Notes: generated by a model not told the origin, from the sequence alone. DNA of 29,646 bases from an uncultured Nocardioides sp. (GCF_946885725.1 NZ_CAMPGZ010000020.1:1-29646); one strand, 5' to 3'. Positions 18,051-26,569 are shown, counted from the first letter of the stretch. Program-made: numbers and translations.

Positions 18051-18215
18051 ATGCTGGTCCAGCTCTCGGGAGTTCCCGGTGTCGGCAAGTCGACCCTCGC
18101 CGGCTGGCAGCAGCAGCCCGTCCGGCCGGAGACCGACTGCCTGGTCGTCGACGCCGAGCGGCCGACGGCCGGTCTGCTGCCCGAGGTGGTCGCCTACCGC
18201 CGTGGTTCCGGCTAG
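18051..18215 (+). pseudogene. Internally deleted P-loop ATPase/kinase remnant
   Basis: An ATG-started frame of 54 codons not long enough for most gene callers. It opens MLVQLSGVPGVGKSTLAG, a complete Walker A of the AAA_33/kinase-like family, then jumps within a few residues to DCLVVDAERPTAGLLPEVVAY, which resembles the C-terminal end of the same family (normally about 160-180 aa). The core that carries the lid and catalytic part is missing, so an in-frame internal deletion is the best explanation. The TAG stop shares a CTAG with the TAG of the convergent lipoprotein gene. It might still be translated as a small peptide. Confidence 0.6.
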
Positions 18216-19105
18216 CGCATCATCGCGGGCAGGGGTGGCCTGAACTCCAGCGCGACGGACGGCCCGTAGTCCGGCATCTCCTCGTCGGGCCAGGTCGCGG
18301 TGGCCAGGTGCTCGGTGCCGTCGAGGGTGACGGTGACGCGGTAGTGGAACGTGTCACCGGTCAGCGTCGTCGCCTCCCGCGCGGCCCGGTCGCCGAGGCG
18401 CCAGAACACGGTGCCCTCCGGCAGGCAGCCGCGCTGTCGGCGCGGCTCGAGCGTGACGGTCCGGCCGGTCTCGTCGCTGACCTCGATCCTCGCCTCGGCC
18501 TGCTGGGGCGTGGCCGCGAGGTTGGCGACCTCGAGCTCGACGCCGTAGCTGTCGAGTGCGCCGTCGTGGTCCGCGAGCACGGCAGTCCGGGCCGTCGGCT
18601 CGGGCATCTCGCCGGCGGTCGGGGTCTCCCAGCGGAACGTCGTGACGAGGTCGCCGCCGCCCTCGTGCCCGCCCGCGAGGTTGACGTCGTACGTGCCGGC
18701 GGGACCGACGGGTCGCACGACGGTGACGCCGTCCGGTCCGGGCTCGAGCTCGACGTACTGGTGCCGGCCGCAGCGCTCCCCGCTCGGGGTGAAGTCGGCC
18801 GAGAACGTCCACCGGTCGAGCGGGTAGGTCACCCGCACCTCGGTGGGGCTCCCGACGAAGTGCGGCTCCTCCGGCGGTACGCCGTCGGCACACCCGTTGG
18901 CGTAGCAGAACGTCCAGGGCCGCAGGGACGCCGAGCCGCCGTCGTACGCGATCTCGACCGGCGGGGGAGTCTCGATGTCGGGGACGTCGTTCTCGCCCCG
19001 GCCGGTGGCGCCCATCGTCGTGGCGGAGCCGCAGCCCGTCGACAGCATGGCCAGCACGGCGAGCACGAACGACACGGCGGGAAGCGAGAAGGGTCGTCGG
19101 GTCAC
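18212..19105 (-). CDS. Putative lipoprotein of unknown function
   Basis: A 297-aa protein. The N-terminus (MTRRPFSLPAVSFVLAVLAM) is a lipoprotein-type signal, with Cys25 in LSTGC as the probable lipidated residue; the -3 Ser is not the usual Leu, so the lipobox is imperfect. The mature part looks beta-rich, with two repeated-looking halves: about 60-160 and 170-290. Extra cysteines are seen in FCYANGC, ERCGRH and RGCLPEG. I do not recognise a family. It starts with GTG 19105 with a weak ribosome binding site, lies 62 nt downstream of the GNAT gene and may be co-transcribed with it. Its stop codon overlaps the remnant gene on the other strand. Confidence 0.75.
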   Translation of the reverse strand: MTRRPFSLPAVSFVLAVLAMLSTGCGSATTMGATGRGENDVPDIETPPPVEIAYDGGSASLRPWTFCYANGCADGVPPEEPHFVGSPTEVRVTYPLDRWTFSADFTPSGERCGRHQYVELEPGPDGVTVVRPVGPAGTYDVNLAGGHEGGGDLVTTFRWETPTAGEMPEPTARTAVLADHDGALDSYGVELEVANLAATPQQAEARIEVSDETGRTVTLEPRRQRGCLPEGTVFWRLGDRAAREATTLTGDTFHYRVTVTLDGTEHLATATWPDEEMPDYGPSVALEFRPPLPAMMR

Positions 19106-19167
19106 GCGGCTTGGACGCCGACGACAGGGGAGTGGTTCCAGGTCAGCCCGGAAGGGTCAGCCCGAGA

Positions 19168-19677
19168 TCAGCTGGGCCCGAGCATCTTCTGGTACCACTC
19201 CACGTCGATCCACTGGTCGAACTTGTAGCCGACCTCGCGCATCGTGCCGACGTGCTCGAACCCCACCGCCTTGTGCAGTGCGACGCTGCCGGGGTTGGGC
19301 AGCGCGACGAGCGCGACGGCGGTGTGCACGCCGGACTTCGCCATCGCATCGAGCAGGGCGGGGTAGAGCTTGCGGCCGATGCCCTGACCGCGCACCGACG
19401 GGTCGAGGTAGATCGACGTCTCGCGGGTGAGCTCGTACGCCGGACGCGGTCGGTAGGACCAGGAGTACGCGTAGCCGACGACGTCGCCGTCGGCGTCCAC
19501 GGCGACCAGCAGGTGGTCGCCCTCGTGGTTGCCCTCGAGCTTCTCGTGCCAGTAGGCCAGCGTCGGCGGCTCGAGGTCGAACGTCGCGGTGCTGTTGGCG
19601 ACCTCGTGGTTGTAGATGGTGGCGATGCCGACCAGGTCGGACTCCACGGCGGGACGGATGGTGACCTCGGATCCCAT
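19168..19677 (-). CDS. GNAT acetyltransferase, phosphinothricin acetyltransferase-like
   Basis: A 169-aa GNAT enzyme. It opens with the usual VTIRPAVESDLVGIATIYN, has the strand TSIYLDPSV followed by the acetyl-CoA pyrophosphate loop RGQGIG (96-101), and ends in HKAVGFEHVGTMREVGYKF plus DVEWYQ, which is the Pat/Bar and MnaT-like subgroup. Members N-acetylate phosphinothricin, methionine sulfoximine or related amines; real resistance function cannot be claimed from sequence. The ATG at 19677 has GAGG just upstream. It is divergent from the DUF3046 gene with 91 nt between. Confidence 0.88.
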   Translation of the reverse strand: MGSEVTIRPAVESDLVGIATIYNHEVANSTATFDLEPPTLAYWHEKLEGNHEGDHLLVAVDADGDVVGYAYSWSYRPRPAYELTRETSIYLDPSVRGQGIGRKLYPALLDAMAKSGVHTAVALVALPNPGSVALHKAVGFEHVGTMREVGYKFDQWIDVEWYQKMLGPS

Positions 19678-19756
19678 GGCCTCATTCTCCCAGTCGCGCG
19701 GCCCAAGAGTTCAGACGGGACCGACCGTCGGACCTCCGCCGATGACGGCAGCGACG

Positions 19757-19762
19757 TACCCT
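19757..19762 (+). promoter_or_regulatory. -10 box TACCCT of the DUF3046 gene (leaderless)
   Basis: TACCCT ends 6 nt before the GTG at 19769. No ribosome binding site is visible there, which fits a leaderless mRNA that continues into the overlapping MFS gene. Confidence 0.5.
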
Positions 19763-19768
19763 CGACGC

Positions 19769-19966
19769 GTGCGACACACGGAGTTCTGGGAGCGCATGGA
19801 GCAGGCGCTCGGCTCGGGCGCCTACGCGCGGCACTGGTCCGAGCAGCACGTCATGGCCGAGCTCGGCGGTCGCACGGTGGCCGAGGCGCTCGACGCCGGC
19901 GTGCCGCCCAAGCAGGTGTGGCGGGCGGTCTGGCAGACGCTCGAGCTCCCGGCGAGCCTGCGATGA
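19769..19966 (+). CDS. DUF3046 family protein
   Basis: A 65-aa protein that matches DUF3046 over its whole length: the MRHTEFWERM opening, the central LGGRTVAEAL and the C-terminal KQVWRAVWQTLELP. The function is unknown; it is a small actinobacterial protein usually found immediately upstream of recA, for example in mycobacteria. The frame extends upstream, but GTG 19769 begins exactly at the family start. Its TGA overlaps the ATG of the MFS gene (ATGA). The insertion of the MFS gene separates it from recA here. Confidence 0.88.
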   Translation: MRHTEFWERMEQALGSGAYARHWSEQHVMAELGGRTVAEALDAGVPPKQVWRAVWQTLELPASLR

Positions 19967-21273
19967 CGCTGCCCGGCTGGGTCACTCGCGGCGTCGGTGG
20001 CATCCGCTGGCCGGACCACGAGATCGCGCGCGTGCAGCGTCGGACGCTGTCGGTGCTCGTCGTCGCGCAGTCGCTCGGCGGCGTGGGCATCACGATCGGC
20101 ATCGCGGTCGCCTCGATCCTGGCCGAGGACCTCTCCGGCTCCGAGAGCCTCGCCGGCCTCGCCCAGACCGGTCAGGTGCTCGGCGCCGCGCTGGCGTCGT
20201 ACCTCCTCGCGCACGTCATGGGCCGCCGCGGCCGGCGTACCGGCCTCACCCTGGGCTACGCGATCGGCGCCGTCGGGGCGGCGCTCGCCGTGGTGGCCGG
20301 CGTGGTCGAGTCGTTCGCGCTGCTGCTGGTCGGTGCCGCGATGCTCGGCGCGACGACCGCCGCGAACAACCAGTCCCGCTACACCGCGACCGACCTCGCC
20401 AAGCCCGAACGTCGCGCCCGCGCGCTGTCGCTGGTCGTCTGGGCGACGACGATCGGGGCGGTCGCCGGCCCGAACCTCACCGGGGTCGCGGGACGCGCCG
20501 CCCGCCAGCTCGGCATCCCCGGGCTCACCGGGCCCTTCGTCTTCGGATTCGTCGGCATCCTCGCCGCGGGCGTCGTGATCCTGGTCTTCCTCCGCCCCGA
20601 CCCGCTGCTCGTCGCCCGGCAGGCGGCGATGGCCCGGGGCGCGGGCACGGTGGTCACCGGTACGTCGTGGGGGCGGGTGCGCAAGGTGGTCCGGGAGCGG
20701 CCCGCCGTACGCGCCGGTGTCGCCGCGCTGTCGCTCGCGCACGGCGTGATGATCGCCGTGATGGTGATGACCCCGCTGCACATGCACCACGGGGGAGCGC
20801 ACCTCCAGGTCATCGGGCTGGTGATCTCGGTGCACGTGCTCGGCATGTTCGCGCTCGCGCCGGTGGTGGGCTGGGCCGCCGACAAGTTCGGCCGTCCGCC
20901 GGTGCTCGCGGCCGGGGCCGGCGTGCTGTTCCTGTCGCTGCTGTTGTCCGGCATGTCACCGCCGGGCGCCTCGTGGACGATCGGGGTCGGGCTGTTCCTG
21001 CTCGGCCTGGGCTGGTCGCTGTGCACGGTGGCCGCCTCCACGCTGCTCAGCGAGTCCTCGCCGCTCGACTCGCGCACCGACGTGCAGGGTGCGGCCGACC
21101 TCTGCATGGGCGTCACCGCCGCGCTCGCCGGCGTCGTCGCCGGGATCGTGATGGACGCCGCCGGGTACGTCGCCCTCACGGTCTTCGCCGCGCTGCTCGT
21201 CACCGGGGTGGCCACCGCCGCCGAGCTCGCCCGCCGTACCGTCGGCCGCTCGATGACCGGCCCGCTGCTCTAG
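19963..21273 (+). CDS. Major facilitator superfamily transporter
   Basis: A 436-aa membrane protein with about 12 hydrophobic segments in two halves joined by a loop near residues 220-245. The loop after segment 2 has MGRRGRRTGL, the usual MFS motif A region, and a related one, WAADKFGRPP, follows segment 8, so both halves are intact. The substrate is unknown; drug-efflux-like DHA12 proteins look similar. The long open frame upstream (to 19111) reads through DUF3046 in another frame and is not used; ATG 19963 overlaps the DUF3046 stop. Translational coupling is likely. Confidence 0.88.
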   Translation: MTLPGWVTRGVGGIRWPDHEIARVQRRTLSVLVVAQSLGGVGITIGIAVASILAEDLSGSESLAGLAQTGQVLGAALASYLLAHVMGRRGRRTGLTLGYAIGAVGAALAVVAGVVESFALLLVGAAMLGATTAANNQSRYTATDLAKPERRARALSLVVWATTIGAVAGPNLTGVAGRAARQLGIPGLTGPFVFGFVGILAAGVVILVFLRPDPLLVARQAAMARGAGTVVTGTSWGRVRKVVRERPAVRAGVAALSLAHGVMIAVMVMTPLHMHHGGAHLQVIGLVISVHVLGMFALAPVVGWAADKFGRPPVLAAGAGVLFLSLLLSGMSPPGASWTIGVGLFLLGLGWSLCTVAASTLLSESSPLDSRTDVQGAADLCMGVTAALAGVVAGIVMDAAGYVALTVFAALLVTGVATAAELARRTVGRSMTGPLL

Positions 21274-21350
21274 CCCGCGCCGCCGTCTGAACCGCCGCTT
21301 GGGCCGCCGCCTGGACCCGGCTCGCGACACGCCCGGGCACCTGGCCGCGA

Positions 21351-21373
21351 TCGAACACCTGTTCGGCTAGCCT
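21351..21373 (+). promoter_or_regulatory. LexA (SOS) box with adjoining -10 box upstream of recA
   Basis: CGAACACCTGTTCG (21352-21365) is a perfect match to the actinobacterial LexA operator CGAAC-N4-GTTCG. A -10 box TAGCCT follows at 21368-21373, two bases on, so bound LexA would cover the spacer and block RNA polymerase. The transcript would start near 21380. Confidence 0.85.
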
Positions 21374-21432
21374 GTGGGCGACACCGGGTCACGGGATCGT
21401 CTTCCCCAGGTCCGAAGGCCGGGGTCGAGAAC

Positions 21433-21454
21433 TGTCGGCGGGCCTCCCTAGGGT
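21433..21454 (+). promoter_or_regulatory. RecA-NDp/PafBC-type promoter upstream of recA
   Basis: TGTCGGCG (21433-21440), exactly 8 nt, then TAGGGT (21449-21454). This fits the known mycobacterial LexA-independent damage promoter tTGTCRGTG-N8-TAnnnT with two differences, a C in place of the first T and GCG for GTG at the end. In mycobacteria this element is activated by PafBC. The start would be near 21461. Confidence 0.65.
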
Positions 21455-21539
21455 TCCCGACACGATGACAAGGCAGACACCACTGAAGAAGACGACCAAG
21501 TCCGCGGGCAAGCGGACATCCGCACAGACGGGACACGAC

Positions 21540-22586
<1,047 letters not shown>

Positions 22587-22596
22587 CGGTTCTCCT

Positions 22597-23265
22597 GTGA
22601 CTCGACGGCGGACCCGTCCCGAGGACCGTCCGACGCGCGCGACGTCCGGTGACGTCCGGCTCGGGGTCGACGCCTGGTTGGGCGGCGCACCCCGGCCGGA
22701 CGCTGCCGCGTCCGCCGAACCGGAGCCCGACGACCCGGTCGCCGCGGGACCCGAGGCCGACCCGGAGTCGGTGGCCCGGGCGATCCTGCTCGACCAGCTC
22801 ACCGGCCGTGCGCGCAGCCGGTCCGAGCTCGCCGACAAGCTGCGGTCCAAGAACGTCCCCGACGACGTGGCCACCCGCCTGCTCGACCGGTTCGAGGAGG
22901 TCGGGCTCGTCGACGACGAGGCGTTCGCGCGGTCCTGGGTCGAGTCCCGGCAGGCCGGGAAGGGGCTGGCGCGCCGGGCGCTCGCCCAGGAGCTGCGCCG
23001 CAAGGGCGTCGACGACGAGGTCGCGCGCGAGGTGCTCGACGAGGTCGACCCGGACGACGAGGTCGAGGCCGCGCGAGTGCTGGTGCGCCGCAAGCTGCGC
23101 ACCGTCGCCCGGCTCGACCACCAGGTCGCGGTGCGCCGGCTCGCCGGGATGCTGGCGCGCAAGGGCTACCCGGCAGGGGTCGCGTTCCGGGTCGTGCGCG
23201 AGGAGCTGGAGGCCGTCGGCGCCGACGTCGACGACCTGACGGGCGGGGTGGACGAGCTTCCTTGA
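22597..23265 (+). CDS. recX: RecX, regulator of RecA
   Basis: A 222-aa protein that binds the RecA filament and inhibits it. After a disordered acidic N-terminal tail (about 1-60) come the three-helix repeats of RecX, with RSRSELADKL, the core DDEAFARSWVESR, and RRALAQELRRKGV. The GTG at 22597 is 10 nt after the recA stop without a good ribosome binding site, so it is probably made from the recA transcript at lower level. The stop codon TGA lies inside the -35 hexamer of the next promoter. Confidence 0.93.
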   Translation: MTRRRTRPEDRPTRATSGDVRLGVDAWLGGAPRPDAAASAEPEPDDPVAAGPEADPESVARAILLDQLTGRARSRSELADKLRSKNVPDDVATRLLDRFEEVGLVDDEAFARSWVESRQAGKGLARRALAQELRRKGVDDEVAREVLDEVDPDDEVEAARVLVRRKLRTVARLDHQVAVRRLAGMLARKGYPAGVAFRVVREELEAVGADVDDLTGGVDELP

Positions 23266-23290
23266 CCGGCCCCGGGGGCCGACCTAGATT
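23262..23290 (+). promoter_or_regulatory. rny promoter, TTGACC-N17-TAGATT
   Basis: The -35 TTGACC (23262-23267) and -10 TAGATT (23285-23290) are near consensus with an ideal 17-nt spacer, the best vegetative promoter in the window. The spacer holds a GGCCCC-G-GGGGCC dyad (23268-23280), which could be an operator or part of the recX terminator. The recX stop lies in the -35. Confidence 0.75.
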
Positions 23291-23510
23291 CGAAGGAAAG
23301 CAGCACCTCGCCGTCGGGCTGCGGGTGCCGAGGCACCCGGTGACCGGCGGTCGAGCACACTGAACACGACGACCGACCCAGTCCGCCCGGGTTCGCCCCG
23401 GTCCGGAGCACCACCCGACCCGTCCGCTCCACCGTCCGACCGTCTCGGTCGTGGCGATGGCGGCGTCGTCCCTCGTGCCCCGCGCGGACGCGGGTGGACA
23501 GGAGCCACCA
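23291..23510 (+). promoter_or_regulatory. Long rny 5' leader with a stable hairpin
   Basis: The leader from the predicted start near 23297 to the ATG is about 215 nt. CGGGTGCC-GA-GGCACCCG (23322-23339) is an 8-bp perfect dyad; as RNA it gives a 7-bp stem closed by a CGAG tetraloop, a YNMG-type stable loop. No ORF of note is seen in the leader. A leader of this size with a capping hairpin near the 5' end is a candidate for autoregulation by the nuclease, as is known for RNase E. Confidence 0.5.
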
Positions 23511-24917
23511 ATGGGCACCGCGACACTGACGGAGCTGCTGGTGGTGGTCCTGGGGGCGGTCGTCCTCCTGGTCGTCGGTCTCGGCGGCTTCCTCCTCTGG
23601 CACCGGCAGCGCTCGGCTGCGCGCGAGCACCAGCTGCACCAGGACCTGCACGAGCAGCGCCAGGACATCGAGCGCCGCGAGCACCGCCTCGCCGAGCGCG
23701 AGCAGCGGCTCGACGCCGACCGCCAGCGCCTCGACGAGCGCCAGGCGGCGGTCCGCGACCTCGAGGCCGAGCGCCGACGCGTGCTCGAGGAGGTCGCCGG
23801 TCTGACCGCGGAGCAGGCCCGCGCCGAGCTGATGGCCGCGGTCGAGGCCGAGGCGCGGCGATCGGCCGCGATCCTGGCCCGGGACATCGAGCGGGCGGCG
23901 GTCGCCGAGGCGGAGGCGCAGGCACGCAAGGTGCTCGCCACCACGATCCAGCGGCTCGCCTCCGAGCAGACCACCGAGTCCGTCGTCGCGGCCGTGCACC
24001 TGCCGTCGGACGACATGAAGGGCCGCGTGATCGGTCGCGAGGGCCGCAACATCCGCGCTTTCGAGCAGGTCACCGGGGTCAACGTGGTGATCGACGACAC
24101 CCCCGAGACGGTGCTGCTCTCGTGCTTCGACCCGGTACGCCGCGAGGTCGCCCGGCTGACGCTGGAGGAGCTGCTCGCCGACGGGCGGATCCACCCCGCC
24201 CGCATCGAGGAGGTGCACGCCCGGCAGTCCGAGGCCGTCGAGAAGCTGTGCGTCCGGGCGGGGGAGGACGCCACCGTCGAGGTGGGCATCACGGACCTCC
24301 ACCCCGAGCTGGTCGCGACGATGGGCCGCCTGCGCTACCGCACCTCCTACGGGCAGAACGTGCTCAAGCACCTGGTCGAGTCCGCCCACGCCGCCGGCCT
24401 GCTGGCCGACGAGATCGGGCTGGACCGGACCACGTGCGTGCGCGGTGCGTTCCTGCACGACATCGGCAAGGCGCTCACCCACGAGTCCGAGGGCTCCCAC
24501 GCCCTCGTCGGGGCCGAGCTGGCCCGCCGCTACGGCGAGTCCGAGGACGTCGTCCACGCCATCGAGGCCCACCACAACGAGGTCGAGCCGCGCACGGTCG
24601 AAGCGGTGCTCACCCAGGCCGCCGACGCGATCAGCGGGGCCCGGCCGGGCGCGCGGCGGGAGTCCCTCGAGGTCTACGTCCAGCGGCTTCGCCGGCTCGA
24701 GGAGATCGCCGGCTCCAAGCCCGGCGTCGAGCGGGTGTTCGCGATGCAGGCCGGTCGCGACGTGCGCGTGATGGTCAAGCCCGACGAGGTCGACGACATC
24801 GAGGCGCAGATGCTCGCGCGCGACCTGGCCAAGCAGTTCGAGGAGGAGCTGACCTACCCCGGCCAGATCAAGGTCACCGTGATCCGCGAGTCGCGAGCGA
24901 CCGAAGTGGCCCGCTGA
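23511..24917 (+). CDS. rny: Ribonuclease Y
   Basis: A 468-aa membrane-anchored endoribonuclease that starts mRNA decay. It has an N-terminal membrane segment (about 7-31), a long charged coiled coil (about 32-145), a KH domain with the GREG loop at 175-178 in GRVIGREGRNIRAFE, and an HD domain with the His-Asp pair at 316-317 in AFLHDIGKALTHESEGSH. Length is a little shorter than the Bacillus enzyme (about 520 aa) because of a shorter coiled coil. ATG 23511 is preferred: AGGAG is 6 nt upstream, and the family begins with the membrane segment; a further 20 codons are open upstream. It follows recX with its own promoter. Confidence 0.95.
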   Translation: MGTATLTELLVVVLGAVVLLVVGLGGFLLWHRQRSAAREHQLHQDLHEQRQDIERREHRLAEREQRLDADRQRLDERQAAVRDLEAERRRVLEEVAGLTAEQARAELMAAVEAEARRSAAILARDIERAAVAEAEAQARKVLATTIQRLASEQTTESVVAAVHLPSDDMKGRVIGREGRNIRAFEQVTGVNVVIDDTPETVLLSCFDPVRREVARLTLEELLADGRIHPARIEEVHARQSEAVEKLCVRAGEDATVEVGITDLHPELVATMGRLRYRTSYGQNVLKHLVESAHAAGLLADEIGLDRTTCVRGAFLHDIGKALTHESEGSHALVGAELARRYGESEDVVHAIEAHHNEVEPRTVEAVLTQAADAISGARPGARRESLEVYVQRLRRLEEIAGSKPGVERVFAMQAGRDVRVMVKPDEVDDIEAQMLARDLAKQFEEELTYPGQIKVTVIRESRATEVAR

Positions 24918-24919
24918 GG

Positions 24920-24957
24920 CGACCCCGGCCGGTTCCGGCACATCGGTCGATTTGTTT
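24920..24957 (+). terminator. Possible intrinsic terminator after rny
   Basis: An outer stem CGACC (24920-24924)/GGTCG (24945-24949) encloses GCCGG-TT-CCGGC (24928-24939), and TTTGTTTT follows at 24951-24958, one of the few T-rich stretches in the window. The stem is imperfect, so the call is moderate. Confidence 0.45.
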
Positions 24958-25219
24958 TCAGAGTCGGTCAAACCGCAGGTCAGAACGTGTTCCGGGGTTT
25001 ACGTCCCCGACGATCCGACGTACATTCGGCTACGCCCGCATCACGATGCGGTAACGGGGAATCAGGTGTCCCGCTCACGCAGCCGGGACGCCCTGCGGGG
25101 TTCGCTCCGCGCTCGTCTTTTCCACTCGCGCACGAGCGGACCGACGCGCGGAGCGAACCCAAGGGCCCCCGACGCGGCCCTCCTCGACCGGTTACTCACG
25201 GGTAATCTAGGCTCCCCTC
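24958..25219. repeat. Gap with 15-bp inverted repeat before the DUF4442 gene
   Basis: The region between rny and the next gene is slightly less GC-rich in its first 30 nt. It holds a small dyad CGCATC-AC-GATGCG (25037-25050) and a perfect 15-bp inverted repeat, GGGTTCGCTCCGCGC (25098-25112) with its inverse at 25146-25160. The 33-nt loop contains a nested pair TCGT (25113-25116)/ACGA (25132-25135). It looks like a REP-type element or structured RNA. No convincing ORF was found. At the end TAGGCT (25208-25213) is 6 nt before the next ATG. Confidence 0.55.
25208..25213 (+). promoter_or_regulatory. -10 box TAGGCT of the DUF4442 gene (leaderless)
   Basis: TAGGCT ends 6 nt before the ATG at 25220, with an overlapping TAATCT at 25203-25208 as the alternative. 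There is no ribosome binding site, which fits a leaderless transcript. Confidence 0.5.
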
Positions 25220-25696
25220 ATGGCGACGACGTCCCCCGTGCTGCGGCTCTACGCGCGCACCACCCGGCTGCCCCTCGGGCACCGGGTCTTCTCCCGGCTG
25301 TTCAGCCTGAAGGCGCCGTACTTCGCGAGCGTGCGGCCCCTGTTCGTCGAGGTCCGCCCGGACTACGTCGAGCTGGTGGTGCGCAAGCGGCGCCGGGTGC
25401 TCAACCACATCGGCACCGTGCACGTGATCGCGATCTGCAACGGGCTGGAGGCCGCGATGGGGGCGCTGGCGGAGGTGAGCATCCCGCCGCACAAGCGCTG
25501 GATCCCCAAGGGGATGGAGGTCTCCTACACCGCGAAGGCGACCAGCGACATCACCTGCGTCGCGGAGACCGACCACGCGCAGTGGTCCGGCGACGACCCG
25601 GACGTGCCTGTCCGCGTGCGTGGCGTCCGCGATGACGGCACGGTCGTGGTCGAGGGCGTCATCCGGCTGTGGGTGACCGAGCGGCCCAGCGCGTAG
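25220..25696 (+). CDS. DUF4442 hotdog-fold protein (thioesterase-like)
   Basis: A 158-aa protein similar to DUF4442 members, which have the hotdog fold of acyl-CoA thioesterases. The stretch NHIGTVHVIAICNGLEAAMGA fits the central helix region of that fold, and PFVE/VEVRPDYVELVV are the first strands. The active-site residues of true thioesterases vary in this family, so substrate and even activity are unproven. The ATG at 25220 is supported by the leaderless -10 box. The gene is convergent with gluD, 18 nt apart. Confidence 0.75.
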   Translation: MATTSPVLRLYARTTRLPLGHRVFSRLFSLKAPYFASVRPLFVEVRPDYVELVVRKRRRVLNHIGTVHVIAICNGLEAAMGALAEVSIPPHKRWIPKGMEVSYTAKATSDITCVAETDHAQWSGDDPDVPVRVRGVRDDGTVVVEGVIRLWVTERPSA

Positions 25697-25714
25697 GGGA
25701 GCCGTAGCCGGCGG

Positions 25715-26569
25715 TCAGACCTTGGGCGCCTCGGCCGACGCCGGGACGGCGGAGACCTCGAGCTGCTTCTTCTCGCCGACGAACCGGTGCTGGACCCAGG
25801 TCGCGACCCAGGTGAGCGCCAGGTTGGTGACGACGTAGATCGCGGCGATCACGATCGCGGTCGGCACCTGGTTCTGGAAGCCCTGGTAGATCTGCTTGCC
25901 CACGGCGGTGAGGCCGGGCGCGGCGACGGCGTAGCCCAGGCTGGTGTCCTTGAGCGCGACCACCATCTGGCTGATGATCGCCGGCAGCATGATCTTCACC
26001 GCCTGCGGCAGCAGGATGATGTTCATGACCTGGGTGCGTCGCATGCCGATGGCGTAGGCCGCCTCGGCCTGCCCCTTCGGTACGGCGAGGATGCCGGCCC
26101 GGAACACCTCCGCGAGCACGGCGCCGTTGTAGACGGTCAGCGCCACCACGACGCTCCAGTAGGCGCCGGACGCGCCCCGGCTCACGCCGTACGAGTAGAA
26201 GACCAGGACCATCAGCAGCAGCACCGGCACGGCGCGGAAGAACTCCACGATGGCCCAGCTCGGCCAGCGGACCCAGCCGTGGATCGAGAGCTTGCCGATG
26301 CCGAAGATCACGCCGAACACCACGGCGAAGATCACCGACAGGAACGCCATCTGCAGCGTCTTCCAGAGGCCGTCGACCAGGATGGCCCGCATGTAGGCGG
26401 GCGTGACGAACGGCTCCCACTTGTCGTACTCGAGCTGGCCGGTCGTATAGAGGCGGTAGACGATGACAGCCGCGACGAGGACGAGCGCGACGACGGCGAT
26501 GACCGTGTACATCCGGTGCCGGGCGACCGTCCTCGGCCCGGGCGCGTCGAAGAGGACGCTGGTGCTCAT
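25715..26569 (-). CDS. gluD: Glutamate-type ABC transporter permease GluD
   Basis: A 284-aa permease of the HisMQ family. An N-terminal membrane segment (about 20-42) is followed by the core with five segments; the cytoplasmic coupling helix has the EAA motif EAAYAIGMRRTQVMNIILLPQA (about residues 169-190). The gene overlaps gluC by an ATGA, so they are co-translated. It is the last gene of the gluABCD-like uptake operon. Substrate specificity for glutamate is inferred from operon order and relatives. Confidence 0.88.
   Translation of the reverse strand: MSTSVLFDAPGPRTVARHRMYTVIAVVALVLVAAVIVYRLYTTGQLEYDKWEPFVTPAYMRAILVDGLWKTLQMAFLSVIFAVVFGVIFGIGKLSIHGWVRWPSWAIVEFFRAVPVLLLMVLVFYSYGVSRGASGAYWSVVVALTVYNGAVLAEVFRAGILAVPKGQAEAAYAIGMRRTQVMNIILLPQAVKIMLPAIISQMVVALKDTSLGYAVAAPGLTAVGKQIYQGFQNQVPTAIVIAAIYVVTNLALTWVATWVQHRFVGEKKQLEVSAVPASAEAPKV

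Noticed and set aside
19111..19962. Upstream extension of the MFS gene frame
   Set aside because: It crosses the GNAT gene and DUF3046 in other frames; the family start and ATGA overlap place the start at 19963.
23166..24971. A 601-codon minus-strand frame opposite rny
   Set aside because: Antisense shadow; rny has membrane, KH and HD motifs in the sense frame.
24952..25205. Short ORFs in the gap before the DUF4442 gene
   Set aside because: Composition is random-like, they cross the inverted repeat and no ribosome binding site is visible.
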